From: Paraburkholderia saeva
Lineage (GTDB): Bacteria > Pseudomonadota > Gammaproteobacteria > Burkholderiales > Burkholderiaceae
Direction of reading: 5' to 3'
Length of the DNA stretch: 64,000 nt
NCBI RefSeq assembly: GCF_907164555.1
Contig: NZ_CAJQZC010000001.1
Coordinates: forward strand, 434,001 to 498,000
The notes beneath the pieces were generated by a model. That model made no database searches. It was not told where the DNA came from and was given only the letters and a program-made list of their open reading frames with translations. The translations under genes were made by a program, and so were the position numbers. Position 1 is the first letter of the stretch. Every line of letters starts with the position of its first letter. Shown here piece by piece: positions 44,950 through 52,443 of this stretch.

Positions 44950-45198
44950 ATGGCACATCAGGACGACAGCGACCTGCCGACCGGCGAACAGGCGGCGTTC
45001 GAACTCGCGTGCGAGCGGTATGGTTTTTCGACGCGTCAGTTCGAGATCACGAACTTTGTCGACGATACGAGCGGCGCGCATGGCCGCTTCGTGACGGTGC
45101 GGCGCTACGGCGGCCGCGCGCAGTCATATCACGCGGACAGCGTCGGCCAGTGGGTGAAGGAATTCGAGGTCGACCTGACCTGCCGGTTTTTCAAATAG
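44950..45198 (+). CDS. Hypothetical 82-residue protein
   Basis: The product starts MAHQDDSDLPTGEQAAFELA and is acidic at the N-terminus, with no membrane or signal segment; its C-terminal half is FVTVRRYGGRAQSYHADS and WVKEFEVDLTCRF. GGAGAGGC lies about four bases before the ATG. The composition is that of a folded protein rather than noise, and I recall no named family. It stands alone, convergent with the TauE gene, 42 bases between stops. Confidence 0.6.
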   Translation: MAHQDDSDLPTGEQAAFELACERYGFSTRQFEITNFVDDTSGAHGRFVTVRRYGGRAQSYHADSVGQWVKEFEVDLTCRFFK

Positions 45199-45240
45199 CG
45201 ATCGCGCGCCGGGTGAGCCTCGATCAGACGCGCCCGGCGT

Positions 45241-46029
45241 TCAGCTCATCACCAGCTTCGCGCCGACGAGCGTCAGCGTAGCGGCGAGCACATTGCGCAG
45301 CAGCGCATCGGGCGCGCGCGACGACAGAAAGCTACCGATCGCAATGCCTGGCAGCGACCCCACCAGCAACGACACCAGCAGCGACCAGTCGATCGATCCC
45401 AGCAGCCAGTGTCCGGCGCCCGCGAGGAGCGTCAGCGGCACCGCGTGCGCAATGTCGGACCCGACGATGCGGGTAGTCGGCAGCGCGGGATAAAGCAGCA
45501 ACAGCACGGTCACGCCGATGGCGCCGGCACCCACTGATGTCAGCGAAACCAGCGCGCCCAGGATTGCGCCCGTCAGCACGGTCAGCCAGAACGTGCGCAC
45601 CGGCGCCTCCGGCCGTTCGCGACGCGCGGCGAGGCGTGCGAGCTGCGGGCGGAATACGAGCGCCACCGACGTGATCAGCAGCGCCACACCCAGTACGACC
45701 TGGATCAGCGTGCTGGCGCGCGGGCTGTCCATGCCGTAGCGATGCAGCAGGATCAGCGTGAGGGTCGCGGCGGGGACGCTGCCGGCCGCGAGCCGTAACG
45801 TGACGCGCCAGTCGATCGAGCCTTTCAGGCCGTGAACGAGCGTGCCGGTTGCCTTGGTCGCGGCGGCGTACAGCAGGTCCGTGCCCACCGCGGTGGCCGG
45901 GTGAACGCCAAACAGCAGCACGAGCACCGGCGTCATCAGGGAGCCGCCGCCGACACCCGTCAGTCCGACCAGAAAACCGACACCGAGGCCGGACAGCGAG
46001 TACAGCAGGTTGATATGAGGTAGTGACAT
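45241..46029 (-). CDS. TauE/SafE family permease
   Basis: A 262-residue inner-membrane protein with about seven to eight hydrophobic segments. It carries two related halves, each with a Gly-rich motif (VGLTGVGGGSLMTPVLVLLFG and VSLTSVGAGAIGVTVLLLL, shown shortened by family convention). Members export or import sulfite, sulfoacetate or other sulfonates. No sulfur metabolism gene is adjacent, so the substrate is not known. Confidence 0.85.
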   Translation of the reverse strand: MSLPHINLLYSLSGLGVGFLVGLTGVGGGSLMTPVLVLLFGVHPATAVGTDLLYAAATKATGTLVHGLKGSIDWRVTLRLAAGSVPAATLTLILLHRYGMDSPRASTLIQVVLGVALLITSVALVFRPQLARLAARRERPEAPVRTFWLTVLTGAILGALVSLTSVGAGAIGVTVLLLLYPALPTTRIVGSDIAHAVPLTLLAGAGHWLLGSIDWSLLVSLLVGSLPGIAIGSFLSSRAPDALLRNVLAATLTLVGAKLVMS

Positions 46030-46367
46030 CGAGGTCGTGGCTTCGCTAACCGCGGGCGGTCAGAATAAAGGCGGATCGCTGCGAGGGCGAAATACCAGGT
46101 GGATGCCCGGAACGGGCGCGTCGACAATCCGCTATTGTCGCAAAACCGGCGACCCTGCGTACGGAACAGATGTTTTCAGCGGTGCGGGTGCCTGGATTGT
46201 CGCAATGGAATGCTTCATCAGAAGCGACTTGCGCGTGGGTTGTCGTGACGCGGAATCTGTTCGCGCGATAGCGCGTTGAAGGGGAGAATCAGCGGGGAAT
46301 CTGCGTGAAAGAAACGGTGAAGTCCGGACGGCGTAGCCGCCCGGTCATGCGATGAAAATGCTGCGAT
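46030..46367. other. 338-bp intergenic region, nothing recognised
   Basis: A 25-codon ORF at the right side lacks a ribosome site. No repeat, operator or terminator of note was seen. Confidence 0.4.
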
Positions 46368-46508
46368 TCAGCGCTTTTTCTGCGCTTCGGCTACGTGCGG
46401 CGCGACCTTGATCGGTGTCGAGCCGAACGGTGTGGAAGCGGGCGTTGCTTTCTTCGCCTGTTTGGGTTTTTTGACTTCGCGATTGCTGCGTAGTTGACCT
46501 TTTGCCAT
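46368..46508 (-). CDS. Small basic 46-residue protein
   Basis: The frame encodes MAKGQLRSNREVKKPKQAKK followed by a Pro/Thr/Ser stretch and a C-terminus ending QKKR. GGGAG lies seven bases before the ATG. The lysine-rich, disordered composition suggests a nucleic-acid binding or ribosome-associated small protein; similar small proteins starting MAKGQ are, from memory, widespread in Burkholderia. Function unknown. Confidence 0.65.
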   Translation of the reverse strand: MAKGQLRSNREVKKPKQAKKATPASTPFGSTPIKVAPHVAEAQKKR

Positions 46509-46828
46509 GGCGCTACTCCCGTTGCGTATATCGCTGACCAGATGGTTCTAGCGTCCCGTGAGTGTGCGCTGTTTCAGCATTGCTGTCGCGCATCATTTTT
46601 GCTTCCACAGCGCGGCTGTCCCGTGGTGCGCGAGCCCGTGCTTCATCGCCCGCTTCGGCATGCCGGATTGAATTCCGGAATGTCTGTACATCCTGCGTGA
46701 AGGGTATACAGTGAGTTGATGTTGCGACGCAGCACAGGCGTTGCATCGTTCGACCTGCAGGTCTCTTCAGGAGACACTCGCCTCCGAATCCCTTGGACGC
46801 ATGTGCCAGGTCGATTCGGGAGCACTCA
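46509..46828. other. 320-bp intergenic region before the phasin gene
   Basis: Contains the promoters of the divergent small basic protein and phasin genes. No distinct motif was identified. Confidence 0.4.
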
Positions 46829-47338
46829 ATGAACACCGCAGTCGAACAGTCCACCGCATTTGGGCAGCGCACTTTCCCCGTTCTCGTCAGTTTGCAGCTG
46901 GAAGCCTTTGAGTGGCTGCAAAAGCTGACGCAACTCAATCTTGCCGCGATGAAGACTTCCCTCGATGAAGTGCAGGGCGCGTTGTCGTCCGGTGAGTTTG
47001 CCTCGGCTCCGTTTGCTTCAGGCGCGGGCCTGCCTCGCCAGATTATTGAACGCAGCATGGCTTATGCCCATCACGTGCAGGACATCGATGCGAAGTTCCA
47101 GGGCGCCGTGATCGAGGCAGGTCAAAACGTCGTTGAGCAGTACAGGACGACATGGTCGAAGCTCGCGACCAGCATGGAGCACACCGAGCCGTTCGGACCG
47201 AATGGCGTCATGAGCGCGATGCAGCCCGCCGTTGCGGCGTTCAACCAGTCGCTCGGCGCGATGCACGAATCATTCCGCTACATGCCAGGCGCTGCCCCGT
47301 CTCCGGAAGTGAAAAGTCCCGATCAGGTTCAGGCCTGA
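46829..47338 (+). CDS. Phasin-family protein
   Basis: A 169-residue amphipathic, helical protein resembling Burkholderiales phasins: FPVLVSLQLEAFEWLQKLTQ near the start, NLAAMKTSLDEVQG, and a tail rich in Ala, Pro and Ser. Phasins coat polyhydroxyalkanoate granules. The start MNTAVEQ is chosen over an upstream frame start at 46793 because the phasin-like region begins here. No phaCAB genes lie in the window. Identity is moderate: other small helical proteins can look alike. Confidence 0.65.
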   Translation: MNTAVEQSTAFGQRTFPVLVSLQLEAFEWLQKLTQLNLAAMKTSLDEVQGALSSGEFASAPFASGAGLPRQIIERSMAYAHHVQDIDAKFQGAVIEAGQNVVEQYRTTWSKLATSMEHTEPFGPNGVMSAMQPAVAAFNQSLGAMHESFRYMPGAAPSPEVKSPDQVQA

Positions 47339-47437
47339 GCATTCGTAGCGCATTCATTCACGTATTGAACGAGACGTGCGCCGGACCGGTAACGGTCGCG
47401 GCGCAAGCCGCTTTCGCCTTCACACAAGGAGTACATC

Positions 47438-47641
47438 ATGATCGATGACCAGGTGGATACAGAAGAGATAGCTGAGAACCGCAGATTGCGTCAGGCCGGA
47501 CTCGAGGCGACCGATGACGGTATGCCGCCCGCGCCGGAAGCGAAATCCGTGACATCCGTGCAGATCCGCTACAAGGCGCCGAGGCGCTGGGCAATGCGCG
47601 CAATGCAGTGGAAGGAAGCGATCGGCCGCACGCATTCGTAA
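47438..47641 (+). CDS. Hypothetical 67-residue protein
   Basis: The product starts MIDDQVDTEEIAENRRLRQ and is charged, with a more basic C-terminus (RRWAMRAMQWKEAIGR). ACAAGGAGTACATC places a good ribosome site six bases before the ATG. It lies 99 bases after the phasin gene on the same strand and could be co-transcribed. No family is recognised. Confidence 0.6.
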   Translation: MIDDQVDTEEIAENRRLRQAGLEATDDGMPPAPEAKSVTSVQIRYKAPRRWAMRAMQWKEAIGRTHS

Positions 47642-47742
47642 TGCCTTGATGCAAGCCATCGACGTGTCGCGCGTGGGTCGCGACGCGTGAGGACACCTGA
47701 GCTCCTGCGCACGAAGCGCGACCCTCGCCCCGCCCATGCCCG

Positions 47743-50157
47743 TCAGGTCGGCTCCTCGCTCAGATCCGTCAAGCCCGCCGTCGTTTCGGTTTCGACGTTG
47801 TTCTCTTCGTGCCACTGGGTCAGCCACACCTCGAGTTTTTCCGGCGGCAACGGACGGCTCACGTGATAACCCTGCGCAAGATCGCAGCGCAGGGTCTTCA
47901 GATGATCGAGCACCGCCTCGGTCTCCACGCCTTCCGCGACCACCTTCAGGCCCATGTTATGACCGAGATCGATGGTCGAGCGCACGATGGTTTCGTCGTC
48001 GCGGTCGTCGGCCATGCCCATCACGAACGACTTGTCGATTTTCAGCTCGTCCACCGGCATCCGCTTCAGGTACGACAGCGACGAATAGCCCGTGCCGAAG
48101 TCGTCGATCGACAGACGGATGCCAAGACGATGCAGCGCATCCAGCGTTTCAATCGCGTGATTCGGGTCGTCCATGATCGCGCTTTCGGTGATCTCGACCC
48201 ACACGCAGTTCGCGGGTAGCGCGTACTTGCGCAGCAGCCTGTCGAACGTTTCCGGCAGTTCCGCATGCATCAGATCGCGCGCCGACACGTTGATCGATAC
48301 CTTCAGATCGATGCCCATCGCGCGCCATGTCGCGCATTGCGAGATCGCCTTGTTCGCGACCCAGCGTGAAACCGCCTTGATGTAGCCAGTCTGCTCGGCA
48401 AACGGAATGAAGTCGTCGGGCGGAATGAAGCCGCGCACCGGATGGTCCCAGCGCACCAGCGCCTCGACGTACTTCACCGCGTGCGTCACGAGATCGACCT
48501 TCGGCTGATAGTAGAGCGTGAGCTCGTCGCGCTCGACGGCCTGGCGCAGTTCGCTCATCAGCGAGAGCCGCTCGGCGCTGTGCTGGTCATCGCGTTCGTT
48601 GTAGACCGCATAGCCTGAATTTGCGCGCTTCGCCGCGTACATCGCGACGTCCGCGCGACGCAGCAGCACGTGCATGTCCGAACCATTTTCCGGGCAGGTC
48701 ACGATGCCGATGCTCGCGCCCACGTCCACCACCTGGCCTTCGACGATGATCGGCTCTTCGAGTGCGCGCAGCAGCCGGCTCGCGACGATCTTCGCGGCGA
48801 ACACATCGTCGGTGGGCAACAGGATCGCGAACTCGTCGCCGCCAAGCCGCGCGACGGTGTCGGAGCTGCGTTGCAGCGTGGCGCGCAGACGCTTGCCGAC
48901 TTCGCACAGCAGCAGGTCGCCGATGTGATGGCCGAGCGTGTCGTTCACGTACTTGAAGCGGTCGAGGTCCATCATCATCGCGGACAACGGATGGCCGAGA
49001 CGCAGCGCGACGCTGATGGCCTGCTGCAGCCGGTCGTTGAAGAGCGCGCGGTTCGGCAGGCCGGTGAGCCGGTCGAGATACGCGAGGTCCATGATGCGGC
49101 CTTCGCGTTCGGCGATGCCTTCGCGCATCTGGTTGAACGCGGTGGCAAGCTCGCCAACTTCGTCGTCATGCGAAGCCTCGATGGGTTGCGTGTAATCGCC
49201 CTGGCCGATGCGGCGCGAGAAATCCGTCAGCGCGCGAATCGGGCGCGTCACGCTGCGCGCGGTGAACCAGCTGCCCACAATCGAGACGATCACGCCGATC
49301 AGCGTCAGCACGATCAACGTGGTCTGCAGACGCCGGAACGGCTCCATCGATTCTTTCAGCGAGCGCTGCAACACGACCAGCACCGGCTCGCCGTCCGACG
49401 CGAGCTTTACGACACGCATGCCGTAGTCGCCGTCGCGGGCGCCTTTCGCGAGACGCGGCGCGGCCGCGTGCAACTGCGCCGCGGGCGTGCTGCCGATGGT
49501 GTCGAGCAGCGGCTCGCGCACGGCCGGCGGCAGCGATGTGGCGAGGATCGACCAGCGCGCGCCGTTCGCGCTGCCGAGGAACGATACGTCGAGCCCCGAC
49601 AGGTTGCGCATTTCCTGCGCGAGCGCATTGTCGATCGCGAAGCCCATCGTCACCCAGGCAACTACCAGCGGCGCCTTCACGGGCACCGCGACGAGCAGAT
49701 ATGGGCGGTCGTTGATGATGCCGACGATCGACGCATCGCCCTTGAGTTCGGCCATGCGAATCAGCGCGGGAAACGCGAACGTTTCGCCAGCACGCCCGGG
49801 ATGATGGCTGTCGGCGATCAGCTTGCCGTTGAGTCCGACCAGCATTACCACATCCGCGTTGACGCGATCGCCGTGATTCTGCAACGCGGACGCGACCGTC
49901 TTCTGGTCGTGGGTCGCGACGGCCGCGCGAAAACCGAAGTCGGCCGCGACGACGCCTGCGGCCTGGGTCAGCTTTTCTCCATTCGAGTGCAACACCTGCT
50001 GGAACACGCGTTCGCCGACGGCGAGCTGATCGTCGACGTTGCGGCGTGCGTTCGATGCGATGACCGTATTGATCGCGACAAAGGCGGTCACCTGCACGAC
50101 CAGCAACAGCAGTACGAAAACCAGCGAAATGCGGGTGCGCAGGCTATGAATGCGCAT
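47743..50157 (-). CDS. Membrane GGDEF-EAL protein with periplasmic sensor and HAMP
   Basis: An 804-residue c-di-GMP enzyme. A membrane helix (about 9-31) and a second (about 279-299) enclose a periplasmic sensor domain of about 245 residues resembling a double Cache domain. A HAMP segment follows (about 300-350), then the GGDEF domain (motif at 439-443, inhibitory site R430-S-S-D433) and an EAL domain with EALVRW at 565-570, NVSARDL, DDFGTGYSS, KIDKSF and AEGVE, so both activities could be present. It is last in the DUF3034, hemoglobin, cupredoxin series, 24 bases after the cupredoxin gene. Confidence 0.93.
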   Translation of the reverse strand: MRIHSLRTRISLVFVLLLLVVQVTAFVAINTVIASNARRNVDDQLAVGERVFQQVLHSNGEKLTQAAGVVAADFGFRAAVATHDQKTVASALQNHGDRVNADVVMLVGLNGKLIADSHHPGRAGETFAFPALIRMAELKGDASIVGIINDRPYLLVAVPVKAPLVVAWVTMGFAIDNALAQEMRNLSGLDVSFLGSANGARWSILATSLPPAVREPLLDTIGSTPAAQLHAAAPRLAKGARDGDYGMRVVKLASDGEPVLVVLQRSLKESMEPFRRLQTTLIVLTLIGVIVSIVGSWFTARSVTRPIRALTDFSRRIGQGDYTQPIEASHDDEVGELATAFNQMREGIAEREGRIMDLAYLDRLTGLPNRALFNDRLQQAISVALRLGHPLSAMMMDLDRFKYVNDTLGHHIGDLLLCEVGKRLRATLQRSSDTVARLGGDEFAILLPTDDVFAAKIVASRLLRALEEPIIVEGQVVDVGASIGIVTCPENGSDMHVLLRRADVAMYAAKRANSGYAVYNERDDQHSAERLSLMSELRQAVERDELTLYYQPKVDLVTHAVKYVEALVRWDHPVRGFIPPDDFIPFAEQTGYIKAVSRWVANKAISQCATWRAMGIDLKVSINVSARDLMHAELPETFDRLLRKYALPANCVWVEITESAIMDDPNHAIETLDALHRLGIRLSIDDFGTGYSSLSYLKRMPVDELKIDKSFVMGMADDRDDETIVRSTIDLGHNMGLKVVAEGVETEAVLDHLKTLRCDLAQGYHVSRPLPPEKLEVWLTQWHEENNVETETTAGLTDLSEEPT

Positions 50158-50181
50158 ACGGCCTCCCGGTTGATCCGGCGT

Positions 50182-50802
50182 TTATTCGGCGGGCTTTAAC
50201 TGCAAGGCGAATTTCGTGGAAGCATCCACGGTCAGGCTTATCTTCTGCGTGGGCTTCGCGTCAGGGTCCGTCATCCGGAAGTGCCACGCCACGATCTGAT
50301 AGCTGTCGGCCGGCAGGCCATCGATCACGGCCGCGCCGCTCGCATCGGTCTTGCCGAAATAGGGCGTATCGACGACGAGCAGATACGCGACCATGGTGTC
50401 GTGGATATTGCAGCCCATCACGACGAGCCCCGCCTTGTCGAACACCACCGGATGCGCGGGCACGCCGTGATAGAGATCGAGTTCGAACTTCTTCGCCGGC
50501 GAAAACGAATAGACGTCGTGCTCGATGTTGTCCTTGTTCGGAAACGAGACGGCCCCGCCTGTCTGGATCGCGGAGACGAGCGGCACGAAGCGCCGGTGTA
50601 CCTGATCGATGATCGCGCCTGCCGGCGGCTTCGCAGGCAGCTTGCCGCTGGCGGGCACGGCGTAGACGATCGCGTCCGCCACCGGCGCGCCGCTCTGGTC
50701 CGCGACCTGCACGCGCAGAGCCGCTGCCGCTGCCGCGAGCGAGAAAACCGCAGCGGCAAGGCCGGGCAGCATCACGAGTATGCGGACGACGTTATTTCGC
50801 AT
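50182..50802 (-). CDS. Exported cupredoxin-like protein ('methylamine utilization' family)
   Basis: A 206-residue protein with signal peptide (core LVMLPGLAAAVFSLAAAAAA) and a cupredoxin-like fold. Type-1 copper ligands are visible as H95 in NIEHDVYSF and C131, H134 and M137 in GCNIHDTMVAY (Cys-x2-His-x2-Met). Databases often call this family methylamine utilization protein, but no mau genes are present. It overlaps the hemoglobin gene by 11 bases and precedes the GGDEF-EAL gene, so periplasmic electron transfer or copper/redox sensing is inferred. Confidence 0.82.
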   Translation of the reverse strand: MRNNVVRILVMLPGLAAAVFSLAAAAAALRVQVADQSGAPVADAIVYAVPASGKLPAKPPAGAIIDQVHRRFVPLVSAIQTGGAVSFPNKDNIEHDVYSFSPAKKFELDLYHGVPAHPVVFDKAGLVVMGCNIHDTMVAYLLVVDTPYFGKTDASGAAVIDGLPADSYQIVAWHFRMTDPDAKPTQKISLTVDASTKFALQLKPAE

Positions 50803-51256
50803 CTTGCGGTTCCTGATTGCGTTCTTCGATCTCGCGATACATCGGCGCGAGTTTCGCCAGCAGCCTGTTCTGCGAGCGGAACGGCACGTTATTTGTGTCC
50901 ATCGCCTTTTGCAGGTTCTCGACGAGTGCGTTGAACGCTTCGCGGGTCACGCCGAGGCCTTCGTGTGCGCGCTTCATCGTGCGGCCTGTGTAGGTGCAGG
51001 GTCCGTCGAGCAGCACGCACAGCTGTTCAGCGAGCTTTTGTTTGATCCGCTTTTGCGGTGCTTCCTCGAAATAGGGGCGCGTGCGTGGATCGGCGAGCAC
51101 GTTCGTCATCAGGTCGTCGGCAATTTTCGCGAGACCGGCTGTGCCGCCGAAGTCGTTGAAGAGCGCTTCGTCGGCGCGTGCCGGCGTGCTCATGTATGAA
51201 AGCGATGCGATGGCCATCAGCATCGCGAGCGACGTGCGGCGTATCAGGGCATTCAT
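50792..51256 (-). CDS. Exported group 1 truncated hemoglobin
   Basis: A 154-residue protein: signal peptide (core LAMLMAIASLSYM, cleavage after PARA) followed by a group 1 truncated hemoglobin domain (FNDFGGTAGLAKIADDL, VLADPRTRPYF). The proximal heme histidine is H98 in MKRAHEGLGVT. The helix B position that is Phe-Tyr in most members reads Leu-Met (residues 49-50). Two cysteines, C80 and C87, could form a disulfide after export. A longer start at 51271 adds five residues. It sits between DUF3034 and cupredoxin genes. Confidence 0.88.
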   Translation of the reverse strand: MNALIRRTSLAMLMAIASLSYMSTPARADEALFNDFGGTAGLAKIADDLMTNVLADPRTRPYFEEAPQKRIKQKLAEQLCVLLDGPCTYTGRTMKRAHEGLGVTREAFNALVENLQKAMDTNNVPFRSQNRLLAKLAPMYREIEERNQEPQDAK

Positions 51257-51290
51257 GATGTCATCCTGCAAGGCGTGCGATTCATGGCGA

Positions 51291-52211
51291 TCAGAAGCTG
51301 AGCTGCGCGGAGAGATACGCGCCGTGCTGGTTCCTGATCGTCGCGATGTCGCCGAGCTGCACGTACGCAGCGGTCAGTGAAATGTGTTTCGTCGGCGCCC
51401 ACGCGATGAACGCGTCGTAAGCATTCTGCTCACGCGCGAAGCTGAGGTTGTCCGGCTTCGTGCGGTATTCGGCGCCGAGCGCGATGTTCCTCGAAAGCAG
51501 GACGGCCACCGAACCCTCGAATTCCGGGTGGTATGCGTTAGAGCGATCTCCGCCGAAGCCGAGCAGACCGAACTGGTTCGCCTTCGTCATGCGCAGCGTG
51601 CCGTTCAACAGCAGGCTTTGCGCAAGCAGCAGTTTCGTCGCGGAGAGATAGAAGTCCGTGCCCGAACTGCTCCTTGCACCGACGGCCTGCACGATGTCGC
51701 CCTGTTCGTTGTGCTTGTACTGCAGGCCCGCTGAAATCTGCGGAATCCAGGTGTCCTGATCGAGCACGGCATCGCCGAAAAGACGGACCTTAAGCCCGAG
51801 GATGTCCTGGTTAAACGTGAAGCCATCTTTAAGGCCAAGCAGCGGACCGATGTCGCGCGTGTCGAACGTCTGGCGCGCGAACGAAAGCTCAAGGCGGTTG
51901 GCAAAGCCAATTGCCGCGCCGTACGCGCCGAGCGCGTAATCCTGCGTGCGCACGTAAGTGCCAAATGCGCTGCCGCCGACCTGATTGCTGGCGCCGTAAC
52001 CGCCGATGACTGCCCACGGCACGAGGCCGCCCCCGGCCGCGCCTTCGATCTCCGAGACGCCGCCTGTCAGTAACAGCTTGCCGCCGGTGCTCGGGCCGAA
52101 GGTGGGCGCGAGTCCATCCGCATGCGCTGCCGTCGCGATGAGGAAAACGGGAGCGACGGCAAGCATGAAATGCGTGACGTGCCGCCGCCAGTTCGTTCTC
52201 AACTTCGACAT
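51291..52211 (-). CDS. DUF3034 outer-membrane-like protein
   Basis: A 306-residue protein with a signal peptide (core FMLAVAPVFLIATAAHA, cleavage before DGLAP) and a body of alternating polar/hydrophobic strands ending in a terminal aromatic residue (YLSAQLSF), as outer-membrane barrels do. It matches the DUF3034 family, whose function is not known to me. It is first in the operon, with the hemoglobin gene 34 bases downstream. The start ATG at 52209-52211 has an AGGAG site; a longer frame to 52331 is not supported. Confidence 0.82.
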   Translation of the reverse strand: MSKLRTNWRRHVTHFMLAVAPVFLIATAAHADGLAPTFGPSTGGKLLLTGGVSEIEGAAGGGLVPWAVIGGYGASNQVGGSAFGTYVRTQDYALGAYGAAIGFANRLELSFARQTFDTRDIGPLLGLKDGFTFNQDILGLKVRLFGDAVLDQDTWIPQISAGLQYKHNEQGDIVQAVGARSSSGTDFYLSATKLLLAQSLLLNGTLRMTKANQFGLLGFGGDRSNAYHPEFEGSVAVLLSRNIALGAEYRTKPDNLSFAREQNAYDAFIAWAPTKHISLTAAYVQLGDIATIRNQHGAYLSAQLSF

Positions 52212-52242
52212 CCGGACTCCTGAAGCAACCTGCAGTTTGGGA

Positions 52243-52310
52243 AATGCGTGACGGGAGCGCAGCCAGAGCGGACGCTGTCCCACAGGGAAATAACGGCCCC
52301 GTGACGCATT
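52243..52310. promoter_or_regulatory. Inverted 13-bp pair in the shared promoter region
   Basis: AATGCGTGACGGG (52243-52255) and CCCGTGACGCATT (52298-52310) form an inverted pair matching at 12 of 13 positions. Each half itself centres on the near-palindrome CGTGACG. The pair lies between the start of the DUF3034 operon and the divergent glucosidase operon. A double operator or a 5'-leader hairpin is possible. Confidence 0.45.
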
Positions 52311-52379
52311 ACTTGAGCGCTCTAAAGACAAACCCTGATTGCTGCGATGAATTGCGCGCTGCTATCGTTGGCGGGTCTT

Positions 52380-52395
52380 GTGGAAGCGCTTCCAC
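52380..52395. promoter_or_regulatory. LacI-family operator palindrome before the glucosidase operon
   Basis: GTGGAAGCGCTTCCAC is a perfect 16-bp palindrome with the central CG and flanking pattern bound by LacI-family repressors. It lies 48 bases before the GTG start of the glucosidase gene. A weaker site with core GAGCGCTC is at 52315-52322. The LacI gene at the end of this operon is the natural candidate regulator. Confidence 0.75.
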
Positions 52396-52443
52396 ACTGC
52401 GCCCCGCAACGACCTGTCCTAACGAACGCGCGCAGGAGAATCC

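Noticed and set aside
46200..46279. Small ORF of about 25 codons in the intergenic region
   Set aside because: No ribosome binding site and no features of a real protein.
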